Assembly (NCBI RefSeq): GCF_000518245.1
Contig: NZ_KI912403.1
Span: 499,112-563,111 of the forward strand
DNA length: 64,000 bases
From: Brachyspira alvinipulli ATCC 51933
GTDB lineage: Bacteria > Spirochaetota > Brachyspiria > Brachyspirales > Brachyspiraceae
Direction: 5' to 3'
This document shows, one piece after another, positions 54,147-61,306 of the stretch. Under the pieces are notes generated by a model. The model made no database searches and had not been told where the DNA came from. It worked only from the letters and a program-made list of their open reading frames with translations. The translations under genes and the position numbers were made by a program. Numbering within the stretch: the first letter of the stretch is position 1; every line of letters starts with the position of its first letter.

Positions 54147-54827
54147 CTATATAACATTTCCTATACTTTTTATATCATAATCCATTATAAATAGCCTATA
54201 TTTACTATCCACTCCACCGTTTTTATTCAAAAAATCCCTGCTTACACAAGTAAACTTAACAGGAACATTTATTTCCTTTGAAATTTCAGATGCTATATTC
54301 TCACCTATGTTTACATCTTCCATAGAAGTATCATACATCAAATGAGTATTATTAATTATACCGGTTATTTTTAACCCAAGAGCATTCTCTATAGATATTA
54401 AATGTCCTAAAGCATAATCAAAAGTAGAATTTTCTTTTCTGTTAGCATTTAATACAAATAACACATCTGTTTCATTAATGTCAACTTTATCCCTAAAAGT
54501 AGCAAAAGGCAGACTTCCTACAAAATTACCTCCCATATCAATTATACCAACAATATCTTTTCTATTAAAAATAGAATAAACTTCAGCAGATACAGCAGGC
54601 AAATCAGACCCTGATTGAGGCAAATAGCTTCCTATAACTTTTATATTATCATTTTCTAAATATTCTGCATGCTCTCTTGATCTGAAATATGGATTAACAA
54701 CATCTAAATCGGCTATATAAATAGGTTCTTCAGTTAGGCTTCTAATATAAAGACTATAATTTATAGAAAAAGAAGTTTTACCCGCTCCATAATGGCCGCA
54801 TATTATTGTTACTCTGTTATAATCCAT
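54147..54827 (-). CDS. P-loop NTPase of the CobQ/ParA-like type
   Basis: The 226-residue protein has Walker A GHYGAGKTS (11-19), an early strand block IYIADLDVVNPYFRSREH near 36-53, and a Walker B-like VGIIDMGGNFVGSLPFA near 92-108. A base-recognition-like IINNTHLM follows. This places it in the CobQ/CobB/MinD/ParA-like SIMIBI group. The acidic D at 39-41 and the R-rich motif suggest ATP use. It is unclear whether it acts on a partner protein. The genes downstream on the minus strand (unknown and heptosyltransferase) may be its partners. Confidence 0.65.
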   Translation of the reverse strand: MDYNRVTIICGHYGAGKTSFSINYSLYIRSLTEEPIYIADLDVVNPYFRSREHAEYLENDNIKVIGSYLPQSGSDLPAVSAEVYSIFNRKDIVGIIDMGGNFVGSLPFATFRDKVDINETDVLFVLNANRKENSTFDYALGHLISIENALGLKITGIINNTHLMYDTSMEDVNIGENIASEISKEINVPVKFTCVSRDFLNKNGGVDSKYRLFIMDYDIKSIGNVI

Positions 54828-55069
54828 AAAAAGTCATTCCCTAATTTCACACCTTATATTTAATAATATAATATATTTTACACTTTTTTCAATTTTTTTA
54901 CTTAAATTAATTTTAGAATTATAAATATTATTTTTTATAATGTCAAATTTAATATATCAAATAATACAAAAAATAATTTTTTATACTTGAAAATAAAAAT
55001 ATAGTCGATATTATATAATAAGATTGTATTTTTTAATTGAGTATAGAATAATTGTTTTAGGAATAAGAA

Positions 55070-55747
55070 ATGAAAAAATATATATTTATTTTGATGGTTT
55101 TATATACCTCTTGTATATTCGCACAATATGCAACTAATGACGCATATGTTCCAAATAATAATAACAACAATAATAACAATAACACAACTACAACAGAAGA
55201 AAATAATCAAAACAATAATGAATATATAACTAATGATGCTGTAATGGGAAGAAAACCTGCAGTTATAACTACTCCTATAACAGGATTTAAAAATATAACA
55301 TTAGGTGCAAGCAGACAAGATACAATAGATGCTATATTAAGCGATAATACAATGACTTTGCCTAAACAATATATGACTGGAACCGTAGATTTATCAGCTG
55401 AAGAAAGTGCAACATTTATTGCTCTAGAAGAGAATAAGTTTTATAAAAGCGGATATTTTATATTCAAAGATGATGCTTTATATTCCATAACTATAAATTT
55501 CCAGCCTAATCAGGTTGATTTTTTAGAATTGCTATCAGCTTTAAATGCCAAATATACGAAAGGTGCTTTTTTAGATGCCAATACTGTAGCTTGGCAGAAT
55601 GGAGATATAAGAATAATACTAGAAAGACCAAGTGTTGTTAAATATATAAATATGAATAATGTTACAACAACTTCAGATGTTAGAATAAAAGAAAAAGAGG
55701 AAGCTCCTCCTCAAAATACAAGAAAATCCATATTAGAAGGATTATAA
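55070..55747 (+). CDS. Exported protein with poly-Asn linker
   Basis: The 225-residue product has a signal peptide (residues 1-18, ending IFA). Then comes an Asn/Thr/Glu low-complexity linker (residues about 28-50), encoded by a run of AAT/AAC codons with ACA/ACT. The folded part from about residue 65 starts TGFKNITLGASRQDTIDAILSDNTM, a pattern like small periplasmic proteins with a short strand-helix repeat. It continues with SGYFIFKDDALYSITINFQ and a basic-acidic C-terminus. Function unknown. The next gene begins 4 bases after its stop codon, so they are cotranscribed. Confidence 0.55.
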   Translation: MKKYIFILMVLYTSCIFAQYATNDAYVPNNNNNNNNNNTTTTEENNQNNNEYITNDAVMGRKPAVITTPITGFKNITLGASRQDTIDAILSDNTMTLPKQYMTGTVDLSAEESATFIALEENKFYKSGYFIFKDDALYSITINFQPNQVDFLELLSALNAKYTKGAFLDANTVAWQNGDIRIILERPSVVKYINMNNVTTTSDVRIKEKEEAPPQNTRKSILEGL

Positions 55748-55750
55748 TAA

Positions 55751-56251
55751 ATGCATAAATATATATTGTTAATATCATTATTAATTTTACCATTGATATC
55801 ATGCAGCGGAAATGATAAAGGCGCAAATGTAAAAAGAGTAGAAATAATTTTAAAAGATAATGAAGAAGATAAAGAAAATATAGAGATCAAAGATTATAAT
55901 GAAGATAAACTAAAAAAATTAGCTCTATCATCTCTTAAAGAATTTTATGCTTTACCTTATAATGAAGAAAGTGTTCGTATTGCCTATGAAAAATTTTATT
56001 CAACTAACTATAAAGAAATTTTAAGAAAAACTAGAAATATAAAAAATGCTGATGAATATGTACAAAGCGATCCTTCACTTGATTTTGAATTTGAAACCAC
56101 AATAGATAAAGTTTATGGTATAAAATTAGATGGTAAAAAAGCATATATAGATGTTGATTCTTCTGTATATGATAGGGTTGAAGATACTACATCAAAAGCT
56201 AGACAAACTTTTGTAATGTCTTATGAAGATAATAAATGGGTTGTATTATAA
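55751..56251 (+). CDS. Lipoprotein of unknown function
   Basis: The 166-residue product has a lipoprotein signal peptide with lipobox ISC (Cys18). The mature part begins with a charged linker, then a helix-rich region (ALSSLKEFYALPYNEESVRIAYEKFYS) and closing strands KKAYIDVDSSVYDRVED and FVMSYEDNKWVVL. This arrangement resembles NTF2-like or DUF4878-type domains. It starts 4 bases after the poly-Asn gene. I do not recognise a named family with confidence. Confidence 0.55.
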   Translation: MHKYILLISLLILPLISCSGNDKGANVKRVEIILKDNEEDKENIEIKDYNEDKLKKLALSSLKEFYALPYNEESVRIAYEKFYSTNYKEILRKTRNIKNADEYVQSDPSLDFEFETTIDKVYGIKLDGKKAYIDVDSSVYDRVEDTTSKARQTFVMSYEDNKWVVL

Positions 56252-56361
56252 TATATATTTTATAATGCTTAAAACAATAAATAAATAACTATTAATAATA
56301 CCATATTTTTTTCCGAGAATATTAACATAATAATATCATTATTATTTTTTAGGAGTTTATC

Positions 56362-57612
56362 TTGAAAGAGCCAATTATCGCTGGACTAGATGCAGGAAGT
56401 GCATCAATAAAAACTATCATCGCCCGTGTTAATGATGATAAATTAGATGTTATAGGAATAGGTGAAAGCGAAAGTGAAGGCATCAAAAAAGGAGTAATCA
56501 TTAATATAGATGCTGCTGCTAATGCTATAGAAAAATCTATAAATGAAGCTGAACACATGGCTGGTTTGCAAGCTCCTGATATAATTGCAGCTATAGGCGG
56601 AGATCATATAAAAGGTCTAAACAGTAAAGGTGTAATAGGTGTTAATACAAAAGATAAAGAAGTTACGATAGCTGAAGTTGATAGAGTTTTAGACAGTGCT
56701 AAGAATATATTAATACCTGCTGACAGAGAAATCATAGAGGCCATAGAACAAGAATATTCATTAGACGGACAAGATGAAATAAAAAATCCAATAGGAATGT
56801 CTGGAACAAGATTAGAAACTAAAGTACATATAATAACCGGACTTAAACATGTAAGTGAGCATTTAAGAAAAACTTTAAATAAAATGCGTTTTTCCGGAAA
56901 AGATTTTATAGTAAATATACGCGGAAGTGCAGAAGCATGTCTTACAGAAGATGAAAAAGAACTTGGAGTTGTAGTATTTGATATAGGACATTCAACTACT
57001 TCTATGATGGTATACTTAGAAGGTTCTGTTTGGCATACTGCTGTAATACCTGTAGGAAGTCAGCATATAACTAATGATATAGCAGAGGGATTAAGAATAA
57101 CTATACCTTCTGCAGAAAAATTAAAAAGAGATCATGGATTTGCTTTTATAGATATGGTTGGAGAGAAAGAAATTATTGAAGTTCCTACTGCAAGTGGACA
57201 ATTGAAAACTTTGCCTAAAAGGGTATTAACAGAAATAATACAGCCTAGAGTAGAAGAAATATTTAGCTTATGCGGAAAAGAATTAAGTAAGATGAAGTAT
57301 ATTGATTCTCTTTCTGCCGGTATGGTATTCACTGGAGGCGGTGCTTTGCTTCCTGGACTTGTTGAACTAGCTAAGGCTTATCAAACAGCGGTTAAAGGTG
57401 CTGCACCTATTACTGCTAGAATCGGAGTACCTGATAAAATAGAAGGTATAAAAGATATTTCAAATAATCCTGCTTATTCTGCAGTTATAGGAATACTTAT
57501 GATGAGTTTAGATGAGGCTACTCAGGTTAATATACCTTCTCATAAAAAGCAAAATGAAAAAAGTAAATTTAAATTTAATTTTAAAAATCCATTCTCTGAG
57601 TTTTTTAAATAA
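56362..57612 (+). CDS. ftsA: Cell division protein FtsA
   Basis: FtsA is an actin-like ATPase that anchors FtsZ to the membrane. The 416-residue product starts at TTG 56362, with AGGAG at 6 bases. It has the phosphate-1 block GLDAGSASIKTIIA at the N-terminus, the 1C domain, phosphate-2 VVFDIGHSTTSMMV near 203-216 and an adenosine block FTGGGALLPGLVELA near 321-335. The amphipathic membrane-targeting helix is the last 15 residues (KFKFNFKNPFSEFFK). Interestingly ftsZ does not follow. A small membrane protein gene does. Upstream AT-only stem-loop at 56325-56348 may influence expression. Confidence 0.93.
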   Translation: MKEPIIAGLDAGSASIKTIIARVNDDKLDVIGIGESESEGIKKGVIINIDAAANAIEKSINEAEHMAGLQAPDIIAAIGGDHIKGLNSKGVIGVNTKDKEVTIAEVDRVLDSAKNILIPADREIIEAIEQEYSLDGQDEIKNPIGMSGTRLETKVHIITGLKHVSEHLRKTLNKMRFSGKDFIVNIRGSAEACLTEDEKELGVVVFDIGHSTTSMMVYLEGSVWHTAVIPVGSQHITNDIAEGLRITIPSAEKLKRDHGFAFIDMVGEKEIIEVPTASGQLKTLPKRVLTEIIQPRVEEIFSLCGKELSKMKYIDSLSAGMVFTGGGALLPGLVELAKAYQTAVKGAAPITARIGVPDKIEGIKDISNNPAYSAVIGILMMSLDEATQVNIPSHKKQNEKSKFKFNFKNPFSEFFK

Positions 57613-57650
57613 TTATTTAAATTTATTAATCATAAATATATTTGATTTTT

Positions 57651-57695
57651 AAGCCTTTATATGTATAATTAGAATTAACCTACATATAAAGGCTT
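57651..57695 (+). promoter_or_regulatory. Perfect hairpin hiding the ribosome-binding site of the next gene
   Basis: A perfect 15-bp inverted repeat (57651-57665 with 57681-57695) ends 4 bases before the ATG at 57700. The AAAGG ribosome-binding site lies inside the right arm. There is no T-run, so it is not a normal terminator. It may regulate translation or be a decayed terminator of ftsA. Confidence 0.55.
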
Positions 57696-57699
57696 TATA

Positions 57700-57963
57700 A
57701 TGGAACAAGAACCAAATAAAGATGATATTCTTGCCATAACAATGCAGCTTATACTAACAAGAATAGTTATGATTAGTAATTTAGTAGCTTCCATCAGTTT
57801 AATTATAGTAAACAATGGAATTAAAAGATACTATTTTATTGCAGCATTAATTTTTGCTTTATTCTTAGTTCTATATTTTTTAAAAACTATAAAAATAAAA
57901 ATGTCTTTAATATACAGTATAATTCTAGCAATAATTATATTTGCTGCCAATTATTTTTTATAA
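57700..57963 (+). CDS. Small integral membrane protein
   Basis: The 87-residue protein has three hydrophobic stretches (near 22-40, 46-62 and 67-85) with short charged links, so it is an inner-membrane protein. It has a short acidic/polar N-terminus. I do not recognise a family. The start is ATG just after the hairpin at 57651-57695. It lies 87 bases downstream of ftsA. There is no clear link to cell division other than position. Confidence 0.55.
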   Translation: MEQEPNKDDILAITMQLILTRIVMISNLVASISLIIVNNGIKRYYFIAALIFALFLVLYFLKTIKIKMSLIYSIILAIIIFAANYFL

Positions 57964-58006
57964 ATATTTTATACTCAAATAAAACAATATGCAAAAATCA
58001 TAAATT

Positions 58007-58035
58007 TTGACAAATACATTCTTTATTAGTATAAT
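58007..58035 (+). promoter_or_regulatory. Consensus promoter giving a leaderless Rpn mRNA
   Basis: TTGACA (58007-58012) and TATAAT (58030-58035) match the full consensus with exactly 17 bases between. Transcription should begin about 7 bases later, at or next to the ATG at 58042. No ribosome-binding site exists. Confidence 0.75.
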
Positions 58036-58209
58036 ATGTATATGAGTAAAAAATTCAATATTATAAAAAATTTTAATCCTTTGAATGATTATTTTATAAG
58101 ATATCTTTTCACAGATAAAGGAAGCAGTGAATCTATACTTTTAGATTTTATCAATTCTATAATGCTTAATGCTAATATGAAAACTTTTCGTTCTGTAGAA
58201 ATTCTTACT

Positions 58210-58234
58210 CCTTCGCCGAAGGCGGGCAGTCGCC
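58210..58234 (+). repeat. GC-rich palindromic insert inside the Rpn frame
   Basis: The stretch holds CCTTC-GCC-GAAGG and GGCG...CGCC hairpins and is far richer in G and C than the surrounding gene. It is read in frame as S-P-K-A-G-S-R with rare codons (TCG, CCG, AAG, GCG, GGC, CGC). The paralogue at 63116 lacks the corresponding residues. Confidence 0.6.
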
Positions 58235-58717
58235 TTAATTTAAAAAAGAATAGAAATTTAAAAGAAACCATAGTTGACGTAAAGTGCATCACACAAAATG
58301 GATCCGTAGTTATAATAGAAATACAATTACAAGGTAATTCAAGATTTCCTGAAAGAATACTTTATTATTGGGCTGCTAATTACAGCAAATTATTAAAATA
58401 TGGTGAAAGATATGATGAACTTACTCCTGTTATAAGTATTAATTTACTAAATTTCAATTTAGATAAAACTAAAAATATACATTCCTGCTATATGCTTTAT
58501 GAGATGAATAATAAAAAACTTCTTACAGATCATTTACAAATACATATAATAGAGTTAAAAAAATTCAAGAAAAACATATTAACTAAAGATTTAAATTGTT
58601 GGTTAAAAATGTTTACAAGCAAAAATTTGGAGGCTTCTATGTCTGAAATAGTAAAAGAAAAACCTATAATGGAAGAGGTTCAAAAAAAAATATAATAATT
58701 TTGTAAAAAGTAAATTA

Positions 58718-58978
58718 ATGATGATGGAATATGAGAAGAAAGAAGCATATCTATATGGTAATCAGATAATGCTTGATGAAGAAAGAAGATTGGGAAAGGA
58801 AGAAGGCATAAAAGAAGGTATTGAGAAAGGTATAGAACAAGGAATAGAGAAAGGTATAGAACAAGGCAAAATAAACAAAGCAAAAGACATAGCATTAAAT
58901 TTAAAAAACATGAATATGAGTAATGAAGATATAAGTAAAATTACAGGTTTAAGTTTAGAAGAAATAAAAAAATTATGA
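58718..58978 (+). CDS. C-terminal Rpn fragment, possible separate small protein
   Basis: The 86-residue frame could start at any of three adjacent ATG codons at 58718-58726, but no ribosome-binding site precedes them. It contains the Gly/Glu repeat region (GIEKGIEQ units, encoded by two 24-base tandem copies at 58817-58864) and the usual C-terminal helix of Rpn proteins. In other bacteria the comparable small C-terminal protein made from inside the gene blocks the nuclease. Whether it is made here is unknown. It may only be the remnant of the frameshifted gene. Confidence 0.45.
   Translation: MMMEYEKKEAYLYGNQIMLDEERRLGKEEGIKEGIEKGIEQGIEKGIEQGKINKAKDIALNLKNMNMSNEDISKITGLSLEEIKKL
58817..58864 (+). 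repeat. Two 24-base tandem copies in the Rpn C-terminal region
   Basis: The units 58817-58840 and 58841-58864 differ by two bases and encode GIEKGIEQ twice. Copy number of this type of repeat can change by slippage. Confidence 0.7.
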
Positions 58979-59042
58979 GCGTATTTTAAGTCTAATTGAA
59001 ATAGGCTAAAAGTGAATAATTTGAAAAAGTAAAAAACTTGGG

Positions 59043-59080
59043 AATACCTATTATTCATAAAAATAATAGGTATTATTTAA
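59043..59080 (+). terminator. Rho-independent terminator after the Rpn gene
   Basis: A perfect 13-bp stem (59043-59055 with 59062-59074, AATACCTATTATT core) is followed by ATTTAAT. Confidence 0.75.
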
Positions 59081-59107
59081 TATAATTGATTACTATAGAG
59101 GTGTAAT

Positions 59108-59623
59108 ATGGGTTGTCTTGGTGTATTCTTTGCTTTAAGCGATAAGGATTTAAATAAATTATTAAAAACTTCAAGGTTTGAAAGACCTGATTTTATTTCC
59201 GAAGATTTAGAAGAAATTTATTTTGAAAAACATACAAAATATATTTATGAACTTGATAAATCTTGGGATGCTATGCATAGATGTCTTTCCAGTGATGGAC
59301 TTTTAATATTCGGTGATGATAATTATCCTTTAGGTTCCATTATAATGGGAGGAGATGTCTTATACGGAAATGGAGATGATGAGGAAGATTATATTATCAC
59401 ATTAAAAAAATCAAATGTAGTTAAAGATATTGCTGCAAAAATAGAAACAATAACAAAAGAACAATTCAAAGAAAAGTATTTTAAAATTGATGAAAAAGGT
59501 TATGAGTATCCATTAGGAAATGAAGATTTTGAATACACTTGGGATTATTTTTATAGAAGTATAGAGTTTTGGAAAAATGCTGCTGAGGCAAACAGAGCTG
59601 TTATATTCACTGTTGATCAATAA
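59108..59623 (+). CDS. DUF1877 (YfbM-like) family protein
   Basis: The 171-residue protein begins MGCLGVFFALSDKDLNKLL and continues with YELDKSWDAMHRCLSSD and a later ILGG-like IIMGGDVLYG block, matching the DUF1877 pattern of an N-terminal MGM start, an IDKxWDALH motif and a C-terminal WKNAAEANRAVIFTV. The ATG follows GAGGTG by 6 bases. Its stop codon overlaps the start of the next, interrupted gene (TAATG), so the two were translationally coupled. The biological role of the family is unknown. Confidence 0.75.
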   Translation: MGCLGVFFALSDKDLNKLLKTSRFERPDFISEDLEEIYFEKHTKYIYELDKSWDAMHRCLSSDGLLIFGDDNYPLGSIIMGGDVLYGNGDDEEDYIITLKKSNVVKDIAAKIETITKEQFKEKYFKIDEKGYEYPLGNEDFEYTWDYFYRSIEFWKNAAEANRAVIFTVDQ

Positions 59624-60240
59624 TGTTTAAATATTTTATAATATTCATTTTTTACATAAATGCATTTTCTATAATGAATGATGATATATATAAATTAAAT
59701 GATTTAAAATATAAAGGCTATGATATATACAGAAAAAAATAGAATATAATCGGTTTTCATAAAGATGAGTATAATTATAATTTATTTTTAGAAGATAATA
59801 ATTTTAATACAAATAATTTATATATAAAAACATTTGACAGAGATGCAAATATAGAATTAAAAATCAATACAAAACAAAATCAAAAATATAATATACAAAT
59901 ACTAGAAATAAATATAATTAAATCAGGCAGAATATTAAATACATATAAAATGAATATATACCCTACTCTATTTAATGTAGAAATTACAGACGGGTACAAT
60001 AATTATAAAGCTTTAAAAGAACATAAATCATTTACAATAAAAATAAATAAAAATATTTTTGATGAAATAAATGAAAGAAATATAAGCTCATTTTTAAAAA
60101 TGGATTTTTATTTAAATGGCAGCAAAAAAATAAAAAATTTTAAAGCAATAAATAACAATACAAAAATTTTTGATATAGAACTTTTCAGCAGATATCCTTA
60201 TTATTTTAATATTTATAATATAAAAATAATTTATGAGTAA
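59623..60240 (+). pseudogene. Gene interrupted by an in-frame TAG
   Basis: ATG at 59623 overlaps the stop of the DUF1877 gene. The first 39 codons give MFKYFIIFIFYINAF followed by IYKLNDLKYKGYDIYRKK, ending at TAG 59740-59742. The same frame then runs on without a stop to 60240 (205 codons in all), with a likely signal peptide at the start and beta strands later, for example NIELKINTKQ and NIYNIKIIYE. A single base change (for example CAG or AAG to TAG) explains it. It is a probable exported protein in the intact state. No family recognised. Confidence 0.65.
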
Positions 60241-60275
60241 TATATTTTATTTATCTTAACTATATATTATTTATT

Positions 60276-61136
60276 TCATCTATTATCAGGATCGAATTTC
60301 TGCAATAGTCTTATAAGTAAATAAGCTGCTAAAAACATTATAGGACATAATACCCATTCTATGCCTTTTGGAAGTCCTGGAAAAACTTGAATAATAGAAC
60401 CCAATACAAAACCGGATATTATTAAATAAGAAGATTTTACATAATGCTCCATCCAATATTCTAAAATTTTAGTAGTAAGAACAACACCTAAAATAGAGCC
60501 TACAGCCAAAGGAATCAAGTATGGGAAATATAAATTATGAACAGCATCAATAGTTTCCCTATATATACCCAAAAACAGAAACATATATGAAACACTTATA
60601 CCAGGCAGTATCATCGCAATAGCCACAATAAGACCAGCAATTATAAGTATAAAATACATAAACACTTCGCTTCTATCTCCTGAACTGCTGAAAAAGCCTT
60701 CCGGTATTATTGATATTAAATATACTATGCCGGCACCTAGAAGAATGTATATAATACTTAAGAAATCAAATTTATAAGATTTTGTTTTATTATAAACTGT
60801 ATTAAATCCTCCTAAAGCAGCTCCCATAAAAAAGAATGAAGAAACCGTATAATATTTTTCTATTATGTTAGATAAAGGCTTTGAAACTATAACCATTCCC
60901 AAAACAGAGCCTACGCAAAAAAACATTAAAAATAAAAAGTTAATTTTATTTTTAGAAAAATAATTCTCATTCTTTGAGAAACTTAAAATCCCGCTTAAAG
61001 AAGCAATTAATTTATCATATATTCCAAGTATCATTGCCATAGTACCGCCGCTGAATCCTGGCACCAACATTGAAGCTCCTATAATAAAACCTTTAATAGA
61101 AGTATATATATAATTCATCATTCCAGTTAAATTCAT
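60276..61136 (-). CDS. DUF368 family membrane protein (undecaprenyl-phosphate recycling type)
   Basis: The 286-residue inner-membrane protein has about eight hydrophobic helices and the DUF368 signature: FIIGASMLVPGFSGGTMAMILGIYDKLI near 17-44, repeated in a second form as IVAIAMILPGISVSYMFLFLGIYRETI near 170-196. Two similar PG-S halves suggest an inverted repeat. Members of this family (PopT) were recently identified as undecaprenyl-phosphate translocases that recycle the cell-wall lipid carrier. The same role here is inference from the family. It converges on the interrupted gene upstream and is divergent from the ankyrin gene. Confidence 0.85.
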   Translation of the reverse strand: MNLTGMMNYIYTSIKGFIIGASMLVPGFSGGTMAMILGIYDKLIASLSGILSFSKNENYFSKNKINFLFLMFFCVGSVLGMVIVSKPLSNIIEKYYTVSSFFFMGAALGGFNTVYNKTKSYKFDFLSIIYILLGAGIVYLISIIPEGFFSSSGDRSEVFMYFILIIAGLIVAIAMILPGISVSYMFLFLGIYRETIDAVHNLYFPYLIPLAVGSILGVVLTTKILEYWMEHYVKSSYLIISGFVLGSIIQVFPGLPKGIEWVLCPIMFLAAYLLIRLLQKFDPDNR

Positions 61137-61306
61137 AAACTATTACAATCCTATTCTTTATTAATTTGCGAAAAAAAGAATATATTATATATAAATTTAA
61201 AGCAAGTATTTTTTACAATATTTTACAATAATTTTACCTTGTTGTAATTGATATTTAAGTAGTTTTAATTTATTATAAAAAATAATATACATAAAGAGGG
61301 TAAAAA

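Larger units (their letters stand above)
58042..58978 (+). pseudogene. Rpn-family PD-(D/E)XK nuclease gene, frameshifted in an A9 tract
   Basis: Residues 1-217 of the N-terminal frame (stop at 58693-58695) are the Rpn nuclease core: FNPLNDYFIRYLFTDKG, then ETIVDVKCITQNGSVVIIEIQLQGNSRFPERILYYW with the D and E-x-Q pattern. At 58682-58690 a run of nine A puts the frame out. With eight A the sequence reads VQKKYNNFVKSKLMMMEYEKKEAYLYGNQ and continues into the C-terminal frame. There it carries GIEKGIEQ-type repeats and the KNMNMSNEDISKITGLSLEEIKKL ending found in Rpn proteins. It could be a true pseudogene, a phase-variable gene or slippage-expressed. An in-frame GC-rich insert lies at 58210-58234. 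Confidence 0.8.

Noticed and set aside
56325..56348. AT-only stem-loop before ftsA as a terminator
   Set aside because: Eight A-T pairs are too weak to be a reliable terminator, and the ribosome-binding site follows directly.
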